Positions 26,525 to 35,121 of a stretch of 64,000 nt of DNA are shown here, in pieces. This DNA comes from Paeniglutamicibacter kerguelensis (GTDB taxonomy: Bacteria > Actinomycetota > Actinomycetes > Actinomycetales > Micrococcaceae), in NCBI RefSeq assembly GCF_017876535.1, contig NZ_JAGIOF010000003.1:1-64000 (forward strand), read 5' to 3'. Position numbers and translations under genes: made by a program. The notes under the pieces are model-generated. The model was not told where the DNA came from. It was given only the letters and a program-made list of their open reading frames with translations, and made no database searches. Within the stretch, counting starts at the first letter, position 1. The number at the start of each line of letters is the position of its first letter.

Positions 26525-27556
26525 ATGGCATCGACTCCCACCATCGCTCATTTGTCCACGCAGAAGCTTCTCTCGGCCATGGCCCTGGGCATGGGTTTGA
26601 GTATTTCCCTCACCGCCTGCGGTGGACAGGCACCGGCCTCCACCGCAGCCACGAACTCCGGCCTGAAGGTTGGAATTTTCGTGGACAACGCCTTTGGCGA
26701 TGGAGACTTCTTCGACCAGGCCGGCATCGCGGTTGAACCGCTCGAATCCGATCTCGGTGCCACCGTGAAGACCTACGAAGGCCAGCTCCAGGCCCAGAAT
26801 TTTGCGCCGTTGTTGCAGGATGCCGCGGACGCGAACGACCTGGTCTTTGTTCTGGGCTTTGAAGCCATCGACGCCATGACTGAAGTAGCCGACCGAAACA
26901 AGGACACCACGTTCGTGTTCGTCGACGGCAAGGTAGACAGCCCCGAGGCGCTTTCCGCCGAGTTCCGCACGGCCGAGGGCTGCTTCATGGCCGGTGCATT
27001 GGCGGCGGCTGTCGGCGAAGACGCCTCTGCGGTGTCGACCGGCTTCATCGGCGGCGTCAATGCCCCCGTGGTGAAGAACTGCGAGGGCGGATTCACCGCC
27101 GGCGTATCTAACGTCGCACCGGACATGAAGGTGCTCGCACAATACGTGGGTTCCTTCACCGATCCCAGCAAGGGCCGCGAGGTGGCACTTGGACTGGAAA
27201 CCCGCGGGGCACGGAGCGTCTTTGCCTATGCCGGCCTTTCCGGCGCCGGCGCATTCGACGCGGCCAAATCCGGTAGCAGCATTGCCCCCGTCGGCATCGT
27301 GGCCGACAAGAGCGCACTGGCTCCCGGCAAGGTCCCGGGCAGCCTGATCATGCGCGTGGACAAGGTCATCACCTCCATGGCCAAGGACTTCAGCGACGGC
27401 AAATTGAAGCACGGCGAGCAGCGCAGCTACGGTTTCGCCGAAGACGGCTGGGAAATGCTCTACGACGACAAGCTGGTCCCGGCCGAGCGCGTCAAGGAGC
27501 TCGAGGCACTCCAGGCCAAGCTGGTCAGCGGCGCGGTGAGCCCCGATGCCAAGTAA
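26525..27556 (+). CDS. BMP-family (nucleoside-type) ABC substrate-binding lipoprotein
   Basis: 343 residues. The signal peptide ends in lipobox LTAC (Cys32). The periplasmic-binding fold begins GLKVGIFVDNAFGDGDFF and contains LVFVLGFEAIDAM, FVDGKVDS and GFIGGVNAPVVKNCEGGFTAGV, which match the Med/PnrA/BMP family (purine nucleoside and related ligands). First gene of the rightward operon; its 3' end overlaps the ATPase gene by 11 nt. Ligands of BMP proteins other than nucleosides are known, so the substrate is an inference. Confidence 0.88.
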   Translation: MASTPTIAHLSTQKLLSAMALGMGLSISLTACGGQAPASTAATNSGLKVGIFVDNAFGDGDFFDQAGIAVEPLESDLGATVKTYEGQLQAQNFAPLLQDAADANDLVFVLGFEAIDAMTEVADRNKDTTFVFVDGKVDSPEALSAEFRTAEGCFMAGALAAAVGEDASAVSTGFIGGVNAPVVKNCEGGFTAGVSNVAPDMKVLAQYVGSFTDPSKGREVALGLETRGARSVFAYAGLSGAGAFDAAKSGSSIAPVGIVADKSALAPGKVPGSLIMRVDKVITSMAKDFSDGKLKHGEQRSYGFAEDGWEMLYDDKLVPAERVKELEALQAKLVSGAVSPDAK

Positions 27557-29099
27557 CGACGCGCACCCCACGCGCCCCGTTCTTGAACTGCGGCAGATCA
27601 CCAAGACTTTCGGGCCGGTCGTGGCCAACAAGGACGTGGATTTCGATCTCGCAGCGGGTGAAATCCATGCCCTCGTGGGCGAGAACGGCGCTGGCAAGAC
27701 CACCCTGATGCGCATCCTGTACGGCATGTACCAGCCCGATGGCGGCAGCATTTCCATGGACGGACAGCCCGTCGGATTCAAGAAGCCCATGGATGCGATC
27801 AACCACGGCATCGGCATGGTGCACCAGCACTTCATGCTCGTGCCCGGGTTCACCGTGGCGGAAAACGTCACCCTCGGCGCCGAGCCCCGGCACAACGGGC
27901 TCTTCGACCACGCGGCCGCCAACGAATCCCTGCTCGAACCCATGAAGCGCCTGGGAATCAGCCTTGACCCCGAGACCATCACAGGGACGCTGAACGTGGC
28001 CACCCAGCAGAAACTTGAAATCATCAAGGTTCTCTACCGGGGCGCAAGGATCATCATCCTTGATGAACCCACCGCGGTCCTGACCCCGCAGGAAACCGAA
28101 GAACTCTTCATCCTGCTCAAGACGCTTGCGAAGGACGGCGCTTCCGTCATCTTCATTTCGCACAAACTCCGCGAGGTTTTCGCGGTGGCCGACAGGATCA
28201 CTGTGCTGCGCAACGGGCAGACGATCCAGACGTTCACCGCCGCGCAGACCGATGCCGCCAGCGTCGTGGCCGCCATGACCGGGCGTACCGACGTCAACCT
28301 CGGCAGGGTGCAGCGGACGCAGCCCGGGGACGGAACGGTCCTCGAAGTCACAGGCCTCAACACCGACAAATTCGGATCGGATGCGGCCCTGAAATCCGTG
28401 TCCTTCAGCGTCCGGCCGGGCGAAGTCCTGGGCATCGCGGGCGTGGAAGGCAACGGACAGAGCACCCTCGCCGAGGCGCTGGTCGGCATCCAGGGCCTCA
28501 CCGGCGGGACCATCCTGCTTCGGAACGATGAGCTGGAGGGACTCAACGTCGCCGACCGCCGCTCCAAGGGACTTTCCTACGTTGCCGAAGACCGACACCT
28601 GGAAGGCATTCCGCTCAACGGATCGGTGCTTGAGGGAATCAGCGCCGGCCTGCTGCGGCGTGACAATTCCCCGGCGGGGCTGGGGATCGCATTTTCCCGC
28701 GGCGTGCGCCAATGGGCCGTGGACATGATCGGCAAATACGGCATCAAGACCTCCGGGCCCGATGCCAAATGCAGCACGCTCTCCGGCGGCAACCAGCAAA
28801 AGATCGTGATGGCCCGCGAACTCGAAGACAACCCGCACTGCATCATCCTCGCCCAGCCAACCCGCGGCGTGGATCTCGGCGCGATCGAGTTCCTCTACAA
28901 CCAGGTGGCCGAGGCCACCGCCGCCGGCTGCGCGGTGGTCCTCATCTCCGCGGACATGGACGAGATCCTGAGGCTCTCCGACCGCGTGCTGGTGATGTAT
29001 GGAGGCGAAGTGGTCGCCGAGCAGCAAACCGTCGCGACCAGCCGGGAGGCACTGGGAATGTACATGATGGGCGCGCAGACAATGGAAGTGGCACGATGA
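27546..29099 (+). CDS. Nucleoside-type ABC importer ATPase (two domains)
   Basis: 517 residues with two ABC domains in one chain. The first has Walker A GENGAGKTT near residue 40 and ILDEPTAVLTP near 175. The second has GVEGNGQSTLAEAL near 300 and the signature LSGGNQQK near 415. The degenerate second Walker A (Gln-Ser in place of Lys) is normal for this class of importers. It energises the two permeases that follow and overlaps the first of them by 4 nt. Confidence 0.93.
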   Translation: MPSNDAHPTRPVLELRQITKTFGPVVANKDVDFDLAAGEIHALVGENGAGKTTLMRILYGMYQPDGGSISMDGQPVGFKKPMDAINHGIGMVHQHFMLVPGFTVAENVTLGAEPRHNGLFDHAAANESLLEPMKRLGISLDPETITGTLNVATQQKLEIIKVLYRGARIIILDEPTAVLTPQETEELFILLKTLAKDGASVIFISHKLREVFAVADRITVLRNGQTIQTFTAAQTDAASVVAAMTGRTDVNLGRVQRTQPGDGTVLEVTGLNTDKFGSDAALKSVSFSVRPGEVLGIAGVEGNGQSTLAEALVGIQGLTGGTILLRNDELEGLNVADRRSKGLSYVAEDRHLEGIPLNGSVLEGISAGLLRRDNSPAGLGIAFSRGVRQWAVDMIGKYGIKTSGPDAKCSTLSGGNQQKIVMARELEDNPHCIILAQPTRGVDLGAIEFLYNQVAEATAAGCAVVLISADMDEILRLSDRVLVMYGGEVVAEQQTVATSREALGMYMMGAQTMEVAR

Positions 29100-30220
29100 G
29101 CCTGACAACACCGCTAAAGAACCCCCCACAGTCCACGGGCCGCGGGAAACGTTCAACCGCACCGACCGGCCTTTCCCTGGCAAGGCGCTTGGGTCCCGGG
29201 GTCTTCACCTTGGCCGTGGGCCTGCTGCTCGCCGTCCTGTTGATCCAGGCCCAGGGCTTCCAACCGCTGCCGACGATCCTCGCCGGCCTTGACTATGCAG
29301 TCGGCGATGCCAAGAGCATCGCCCGGACCCTCGCCTGGGGCCTACCGTTGTTCGTCGCCACCATGGGCGTTGCCCTGGCCTACCGTTCGGGCATGTTCAA
29401 CATCGGGGCCGAAGGCCAGATCTACGCCGGCGCCATGGCCGCTGCCCTGACCGGCGCCTACATCGGACCCATGTTCACCGGGCTGCACCTGTTTCTGTGC
29501 CTGGCCGTCTCGGCCCTGACCGGCGCGGCCGTCGCCGCAGGCCTGGGCTGGCTGCGCGCGGTCTGGAACGTCGACGAAGTGCTCTCCACATTGCTGTCGA
29601 ACTACATCATCATGCTCTTCTGCGCCTACCTGGCCACGGCCCCGCTGCGGGATCCCGCACGCCAAAGCGGAACCACCAAGGCAGTGCACGAAACGGCGAT
29701 GTTCGCCGAATTAGTGCCGCAGACCCAACTGACCTCCGCACTATTCGTTGTCATCATCCTGTGTGCCGCCACCTGGTGGCTCAGCGAACGCTCCGTCACC
29801 GGCTACCGGTGGCGGATGACCGGGGAAAGCCCGGCCTTCGCGGCAGCCGTTGGCATCAACGTCCGACGCTCCCGCATCGGGTCAATGGCCACCAGTGGCG
29901 CGCTGTGCGGGATCGCCGGGGCACTGCTGGTCACCGCATCCCAGGGCCGTTTCTGGACCGAGATCGGCACCGGCATCGGCTGGGACGCCGTGCTGCTGGC
30001 GATGATCGCCAGGGCCAGGCCGCTCTCCGCCGTCGTCTGGGTTCTCGTCTACAGCGTCATGCGCTCGGCGGCCCGGGGCATCGAACAGGTCTCCACCGTC
30101 CCGTCGGAACTGTCCCTCATCCTCATCTCCGGGATCATCATCGCGGCAACCGCGCGGGCAGGCCTGTTCTCCCGCCTCGCCGGGCTGAACAAACTCCTCA
30201 TTCGTTCGGAAGGTAAGTAA
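29096..30220 (+). CDS. Nucleoside-type ABC importer permease 1
   Basis: 374 residues with about eight to ten hydrophobic helices and the family block YRSGMFNIGAEGQIYAGAMAAA (about 97-118), which is typical of BMP-linked permeases (YufP-like). The ATG at 29096 overlaps the ATPase stop (ATGA). It forms the membrane pore with the next gene product. Confidence 0.92.
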   Translation: MSLTTPLKNPPQSTGRGKRSTAPTGLSLARRLGPGVFTLAVGLLLAVLLIQAQGFQPLPTILAGLDYAVGDAKSIARTLAWGLPLFVATMGVALAYRSGMFNIGAEGQIYAGAMAAALTGAYIGPMFTGLHLFLCLAVSALTGAAVAAGLGWLRAVWNVDEVLSTLLSNYIIMLFCAYLATAPLRDPARQSGTTKAVHETAMFAELVPQTQLTSALFVVIILCAATWWLSERSVTGYRWRMTGESPAFAAAVGINVRRSRIGSMATSGALCGIAGALLVTASQGRFWTEIGTGIGWDAVLLAMIARARPLSAVVWVLVYSVMRSAARGIEQVSTVPSELSLILISGIIIAATARAGLFSRLAGLNKLLIRSEGK

Positions 30221-30223
30221 CCG

Positions 30224-31144
30224 ATGGAACTGCTCGATTCCTTTCTAGGATCCGGGGTGCGTCTGACAACACCCATCCTCCTCGCCGCACTCGCATGCCT
30301 ACCCACGCAATGGACCAAGGATCTCAACGTCGGGCTGGAAGGCGGCATGCTCTTCGGGGCCTTCGGAGGCGTGGTTTTCGGCCTGACCTTCGGCTCGGGT
30401 TTCGCAGCCGTCACGCTGACCATTGCCGCCGGTGTGCTCAGCGGCCTGATCTTCGGTTGGCTGATCACCCGGCTGAATGTCAACGTGTTCATCGCCGGAA
30501 TCGTGCTGAACATCTTTGCCGGCGCCGCGACCGTCTACCTGCTGCGATCGCTGTTCGGCGTGAAAGGCACCCTCAGCGCCCCGGGCATCCCCTCACTGCC
30601 CACCTACCGGATTCCGTTCATCGACGGGATCCCGGTGCTGGGCCCCATCCTGTCCGGCCATACCGTGCTCACCTACCTGAGCTGGGCCATCGTCGCCGTG
30701 GCCATCTTCGCGGTCAAGAACACGGTGCTGGTGCGCCACCTCAAGGCAGCCGGTGAACACCCCGCCGCACTGGCCGCGGCCGGCGGAAACGTGCAGCGCA
30801 TGAGGATCCTGGCGCAGGTCTGGTGCTTCGCGTTGTGCGCCATCGCCGGCGCCCAGCTGAGCATCGGCCAACTGACCCTATTCACCGAGGGAATGACCAA
30901 CGGCCTGGGCTTCGTCGCACTGGCGGCAGTGATCTTCTGCCGCGGACGCGTGTTGCTTCTGACCCTCATGAGCGTGGTCTTCGGCCTGGCATCTGCCGTC
31001 GCCATCCAGGTCAACGACTCGGTCATGCCACCCCAAATCGCACAGATGCTCCCGTACCTCATCGCGTTCGTGGGCCTGATCGTACTGGCCAGAACAACCA
31101 AGGACGGCGGAGTCAGAATCGCCACCCCGAACATGGAGTCCTAG
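30224..31144 (+). CDS. Nucleoside-type ABC importer permease 2
   Basis: 306 residues, polytopic. DLNVGLEGGMLFGAFGGVVFG (about 29-49) corresponds to the N-G-EG block of the second permease (YufQ-like) of BMP importers. It begins 3 nt after permease 1 with GGAAGG upstream. Both permeases, the ATPase and the lipoprotein make a complete importer. Confidence 0.92.
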   Translation: MELLDSFLGSGVRLTTPILLAALACLPTQWTKDLNVGLEGGMLFGAFGGVVFGLTFGSGFAAVTLTIAAGVLSGLIFGWLITRLNVNVFIAGIVLNIFAGAATVYLLRSLFGVKGTLSAPGIPSLPTYRIPFIDGIPVLGPILSGHTVLTYLSWAIVAVAIFAVKNTVLVRHLKAAGEHPAALAAAGGNVQRMRILAQVWCFALCAIAGAQLSIGQLTLFTEGMTNGLGFVALAAVIFCRGRVLLLTLMSVVFGLASAVAIQVNDSVMPPQIAQMLPYLIAFVGLIVLARTTKDGGVRIATPNMES

Positions 31145-31147
31145 AAC

Positions 31148-31603
31148 ATGCACGTAGAAGAACTAAACCCGGTCGACCTCGAACTCTTCGACAGCGTCAG
31201 GGATTTGCTGCTGGCCCGCCACGATCCTGAAAAACATGTCGTCGCCGCGGGCGTGAGAACCCTCTCGGGCGAGATCTACCTTGGCCTGCACCTGGGCTCG
31301 CGTCGCGTGAACGTCTGCGCCGAGTCCTCCGCCATCGCCAACGCGGAAATGGCCGGGGACCACCAAATCGCCACCATGGTGGCGCTCTGCCTGGACGACG
31401 ACGGACGGGCCATCGTCACGAACCCGTGCGGTGTCTGCCGCGAGCTCATGGGCACATACTGCCTAGACTCCCACGTGATCATCGACTACAACGGCCTCGT
31501 CCGCAAGATCCCGGCCCCGGCACTCATGCCCCAGCGATGGCTCTTCCCGCACGAAAACGACTGGACCGTTGAAGACCCGACAGCCACAAAGGAAGCGAAC
31601 TAA
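31148..31603 (+). CDS. Cytidine-deaminase-like zinc enzyme
   Basis: 151 residues. The zinc/catalytic motifs are CAES (Cys57, Glu59) and PCGVC (Cys94, Cys97), the C-A-E plus P-C-x-x-C pattern of tetrameric cytidine and blasticidin-type deaminases. It would hydrolyse an exocyclic amino group of a pyrimidine-like nucleoside or analogue. It starts 3 nt after the importer with GGAG 9 nt upstream, and its stop overlaps the next start. The link with a nucleoside-type importer suggests that the imported compound carries an aminated base. Confidence 0.87.
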   Translation: MHVEELNPVDLELFDSVRDLLLARHDPEKHVVAAGVRTLSGEIYLGLHLGSRRVNVCAESSAIANAEMAGDHQIATMVALCLDDDGRAIVTNPCGVCRELMGTYCLDSHVIIDYNGLVRKIPAPALMPQRWLFPHENDWTVEDPTATKEAN

Positions 31604-32052
31604 TGCAAAAGCCAACCATCACCGATATCTGCCTCATCACCCGCGACCTGGATAATTCCATCGAGTTCTACACCGAGAAGCTCGGCTTCACGCTGAAACA
31701 CAGAATGCCGGGATTCGCGGACTTCGCCGGCCCCGGGGTCATTCTGGCCCTCTGGGACGCGGAACATATCCAGAAAACCACCGGTGTCAGGTCGCAACGC
31801 GAAGAACCACAGGGCCACAACGTCATGCTCGCCGTAAAGCTCGACAGCCCGGAAGACATCGATCGCATGCACGAGGAACTCGTGGCCAGATCCGTGGAGT
31901 TCTATGACGCGCCGGCAGACTACCCGTGGAACGCACGCTGCCTCTACCTTGCAGGCCCCTGCGGCGAACTGTGGGAATTCTTTGCCTGGTACGACGGCGG
32001 CGAACCCGGCGCCGTCGATCTGTCATCCAACCAAGAACCAGTATCACTCTAA
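31603..32052 (+). CDS. VOC/glyoxalase-family protein
   Basis: 149 residues, one VOC module pair: TITDICLITRDLDNSIEFYTEKLGF at the start and NARCLYLAGPCGELWEFFAWYDGG near the end, with Glu as probable metal ligand in ELWEF. Members are isomerases, lyases, dioxygenases or binding proteins, so the reaction cannot be named. Start and stop overlap the neighbouring genes (TAATG), so it belongs to the same pathway. Confidence 0.8.
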   Translation: MQKPTITDICLITRDLDNSIEFYTEKLGFTLKHRMPGFADFAGPGVILALWDAEHIQKTTGVRSQREEPQGHNVMLAVKLDSPEDIDRMHEELVARSVEFYDAPADYPWNARCLYLAGPCGELWEFFAWYDGGEPGAVDLSSNQEPVSL

Positions 32053-32066
32053 TGAACGAGGAAGCA

Positions 32067-33230
32067 ATGGAATTTTCAGTAACCGATCTGCTGCCGCTGG
32101 ACGCAGAACAGGCATTGTTGGTTGGCCGCGTCTTCGACCCGGAAGTCGGCGGCCCCTGCGTCGTCGTCGTCATTGGCGACCAGGCCGTGGACATCTCCGC
32201 GGTGGAGCCCACGGTTTCCACCCTGTTGGAGCGCGAGGACCTGCTGTCGGCCGTTCAGCAGGATCTTGGCGGCCGCCGCTGGGAACTGCAAGATCTCCTG
32301 GCCGCCACCGCAGCCGGAGACACCGATAGGGCGCATCTGCTCTCCCCCATCGACATGCAGGTGATCAAGGCTGCAGGCGTCACGTTCGTCGAGAGCATGC
32401 TTGAACGAGTGATCGAGGAACGCGCCCAGGGCGATTCCTCCAAGGCCTTGGCCATCCGCGAGCGTCTTTCCACGGCCATCGGCGGAGCCATCTCCACGGT
32501 GCGCCCGGGCTCGCCCGAGGCCGCACAGGTCAAGGAAATCCTGCAGGCCGAAGGGCTCTGGTCGCAGTACCTCGAGGTCGGCATCGGACCCGACCCCGAG
32601 ATCTTCAGCAAGGCCCCCGTATTGTCCTCAGTGGGCACCGCCACCGACATCGGCGTGCTCTCGCGTTCCACCTGGAACAATCCCGAACCCGAAGTGGTCC
32701 TTGCCGTTCGCTCGGATGGACGGGCAGTGGGCGCGACGCTTGGCAACGACGTCAACCTGCGCGACTTCGAAGGTCGCAGCGCGCTGTTGCTGACCGAGGC
32801 CAAGGACAACAACCGCTCCTGCGCCATCGGCCCCTTCATCCGCCTGTTCGATGACTCCTTCTCCATGGCCGATGTGCGCGAGCTGGACATCGAGCTGCAG
32901 GTCTCAGGCCCCGACGGGTTCGCCATGGATGGAACCAGCTCAATGAAGAAGATCAGCCGCGATCCGGAGGAGCTCATCGGCCACGCCCACGGCAAGCACC
33001 ACCAGTACCCGGACGGATTCGTGCTCTTCACCGGGACGCTGTTCTCGCCAACCCAGGACCGGCATGCGCCGGGCGCAGGCTTCACCCACGAGGTCGGTGA
33101 CGTGGTTTCCATCTCCAACCCGAAGCTGGGCATGCTCCGCAACACCGTCAAGCACGCCGAAGAAGCAGAGCCATGGACCCAGGGAATCTGGGCTTTTGCC
33201 CGCAACCTGAGCGCCCGCGGCCTGCTCTAA
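32067..33230 (+). CDS. FAH-family AraD1-like dehydratase/hydrolase
   Basis: 387 residues. The FAH-fold C-terminal half has metal ligand segment PEPEVVLAV (about 210-218) and GNDVNLRDFEGRSALLL with KDNNRSCAIGPF. The long N-terminal domain is typical of AraD1-type 2-keto-3-deoxypentonate dehydratases, which convert 2-keto-3-deoxypentonate to 2-oxoglutarate semialdehyde. A 2,4-diketo-3-deoxy acid hydrolase is the alternative. ATG 32067 has GAGGAA just upstream and is preferred to 32052. The semialdehyde dehydrogenase at 22134-23705 would use its product. Confidence 0.82.
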   Translation: MEFSVTDLLPLDAEQALLVGRVFDPEVGGPCVVVVIGDQAVDISAVEPTVSTLLEREDLLSAVQQDLGGRRWELQDLLAATAAGDTDRAHLLSPIDMQVIKAAGVTFVESMLERVIEERAQGDSSKALAIRERLSTAIGGAISTVRPGSPEAAQVKEILQAEGLWSQYLEVGIGPDPEIFSKAPVLSSVGTATDIGVLSRSTWNNPEPEVVLAVRSDGRAVGATLGNDVNLRDFEGRSALLLTEAKDNNRSCAIGPFIRLFDDSFSMADVRELDIELQVSGPDGFAMDGTSSMKKISRDPEELIGHAHGKHHQYPDGFVLFTGTLFSPTQDRHAPGAGFTHEVGDVVSISNPKLGMLRNTVKHAEEAEPWTQGIWAFARNLSARGLL

Positions 33231-33255
33231 CCCACCAACAGGAAAGGCAATCACT

Positions 33256-34614
33256 ATGTATCAGGTCATCAATCCCGCCACCGGAGAACTCGTCGCCGAA
33301 TACCCGGATGCCACGGACGCAGAGATCAGCGACGCGGTGGACCGCTCACACCGGGCCTACCTGTCGTGGCGCGAAACCCCCATCGCCGAACGCGCCCGTC
33401 TGGTCAAGCGCGCCGCGGAGATCTTTGCCGAGCGAACCGACGAACTTGCCGCGATCATCACCCGAGAGATGGGCAAGAGGATCGACGAAAGCAAGGGAGA
33501 GCTGCAGACCGTCGTAAGTATCTTCACTTACTATGCGGAGAACGGGCCCACCCTGGCCGGAGACGAGACTCTCGCGATCCAGGGCGGCAACGCGGTCATC
33601 CAGAAGCGCCCGATCGGTTCGTTGATCGGCATCATGCCGTGGAACTACCCCTACTATCAGGTGGCCCGCTTTGCCGCGCCCAACCTGGTTCTGGGGAACA
33701 CCATCATTCTCAAGCATGCACGCAACTGCCCGGAATCCGCGGCAGCGATCGAGTCGGTACTGCACGACGCCGGCATTCCCGCCGATGCGTACATCAACGT
33801 TTACGCGTCGGCCTCCCAGATCGCCTCGATGCTCGCCGACCCACGGGTCCAGGGCGTCTCGCTGACCGGCAGCGAGCGGGCAGGCTCCGCGGTCGCCATG
33901 GAGGCCGGGCGAAACCTGAAAAAGGTGGTGTTGGAACTCGGCGGATCCGATCCGCTCGTTTTGCTCGATAGCTCCGACTTGGACAAGACCGTCGAGGTCG
34001 CCGTCGCGGCCCGCATGGGCAACAACGGCCAAGCCTGCAACGCGCCGAAGCGGATGATCGTCATGGACGACATCTACGACGAATTCGTGAAGAAGCTAAC
34101 CGGTCAGATGTCCGCCTTCGAGCCGGGGGACCCTGCGGATCCAAGCACCACCTTGGCTCCGCTCTCCTCGCAGGCAGCCGCAGACGAACTCGTCGAGCAG
34201 ATCGCCGACGCGGTGGCCAAGGGCGCAACCCTTCACACCGGAGGCACACACATCGACGGACCGGGGGCCTACGTGGCACCCGCGGTGCTGACCGGTGTCA
34301 CCAAGGACATGCACGCCTACTACGGCGAGCTTTTCGGCCCCGCGGTGGTTGTCTACAGGGCCGCCAGCGAGGAAGAAGCGATTGAACTGGCAAACGACAC
34401 GGTCTACGGGCTGGGTTCGGGAGTCTTCAGCGCGGATCCGGAACGCGCACGGCGCGTGGGTGAGCGAATCGACGCCGGAATGGTCTACATCAACGCAGCT
34501 GGCGGTTCCCAGGCCGATCTGCCCTTCGGCGGCATCAAGCGCTCGGGTGTCGGACGCGAGCTGGGTGCCCTGGGCATGGAGGAATTCATGAACAAGAAGA
34601 TCGTTCGGCTCTAG
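33256..34614 (+). CDS. Succinate-semialdehyde-type aldehyde dehydrogenase
   Basis: 452 residues, close to the short NAD(P)-dependent SSADH (GabD/Sad-like) branch. IMPWNYPYYQVARFAAPNL is the family motif, Glu227 (LELGG) is the general base and Cys261 (GQACNAPKR) is the nucleophile. Last gene of the rightward operon, followed by a strong terminator. It oxidises a small semialdehyde to an acid. It belongs to a different branch from the dehydrogenase at 22134-23705, so the cassette probably has two aldehyde intermediates. Confidence 0.88.
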   Translation: MYQVINPATGELVAEYPDATDAEISDAVDRSHRAYLSWRETPIAERARLVKRAAEIFAERTDELAAIITREMGKRIDESKGELQTVVSIFTYYAENGPTLAGDETLAIQGGNAVIQKRPIGSLIGIMPWNYPYYQVARFAAPNLVLGNTIILKHARNCPESAAAIESVLHDAGIPADAYINVYASASQIASMLADPRVQGVSLTGSERAGSAVAMEAGRNLKKVVLELGGSDPLVLLDSSDLDKTVEVAVAARMGNNGQACNAPKRMIVMDDIYDEFVKKLTGQMSAFEPGDPADPSTTLAPLSSQAAADELVEQIADAVAKGATLHTGGTHIDGPGAYVAPAVLTGVTKDMHAYYGELFGPAVVVYRAASEEEAIELANDTVYGLGSGVFSADPERARRVGERIDAGMVYINAAGGSQADLPFGGIKRSGVGRELGALGMEEFMNKKIVRL

Positions 34615-34620
34615 CCATAA

Positions 34621-34666
34621 GAGAGAGTGAAGGGCCGACCCTATTGGGTCGGCCCTTCACTCTCTC
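34621..34666. terminator. Strong bidirectional terminator
   Basis: Perfect 21-bp arms with a 4-nt loop TATT. The left arm is GAGAGAGTGAAGGGCCGACC plus C. It separates the rightward cassette A operon from the leftward mobilisation operon. Confidence 0.88.
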
Positions 34667-34674
34667 GCGTAAGG

Positions 34675-35121
34675 CTAGATATCCGCTTCGGGGAAGTGGC
34701 TTGCCGGTGCCGCTATCGTCGGCCATGGCTCCGGCAAATGGGGGTGCGTGGTCTCGTCGTAGGCGTGGAATGGGCCGTCGGGGCCGGTGAGCCGGTCCAT
34801 CAGCGGGTAGAAGTAGTCGCGGTAGTACACGAGGATCGCTTGGGGCCCGTCCAACTTCATCTGTTCCCAGGTCACCCAGAGCGCTTGGACCAGGGTGTCG
34901 GCTTCCGGGTAGTCGAACCAGTTGGGCGCCCATTTACGGGTGCCGTCGAGCTTGCGCAGGTAATGCGGCAGCGCCAATTCCTGCAGCCATTGCTCGCAAT
35001 CCCGGTAGGTGAATGACGGCGCCTGGGCGGGCTGCCCGCCACCTGCAGGCTCGGCCGGTGCCTCGGGTTCCTCGGTGGGTCCGTCGAGGTCCACCAGTTC
35101 TTCATCCGGGACCGACATCAT
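34675..35121 (-). CDS. DUF4913-like plasmid protein
   Basis: 148 residues. An acidic, Pro/Gly-rich N-terminus (1-45) is followed by a conserved domain with many aromatic residues (YRDCEQWLQELALPHYLRKL, APNWFDYPEADTLVQALW, AILVYYRDYFYPLMDRL). Such DUF4913 proteins are usual in actinobacterial mobilisation clusters; the function is unknown. The ATG at 35121 overlaps the upstream stop (ATGA). A broken paralogue lies at 21500-21861. Confidence 0.82.
   Translation of the reverse strand: MMSVPDEELVDLDGPTEEPEAPAEPAGGGQPAQAPSFTYRDCEQWLQELALPHYLRKLDGTRKWAPNWFDYPEADTLVQALWVTWEQMKLDGPQAILVYYRDYFYPLMDRLTGPDGPFHAYDETTHPHLPEPWPTIAAPASHFPEADI

Noticed and set aside
27525..29183. 552-codon open frame on the minus strand
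   Set aside because: It is antisense to the nucleoside-type ABC ATPase, which has complete Walker and signature motifs. The frame results from high G/C third positions.
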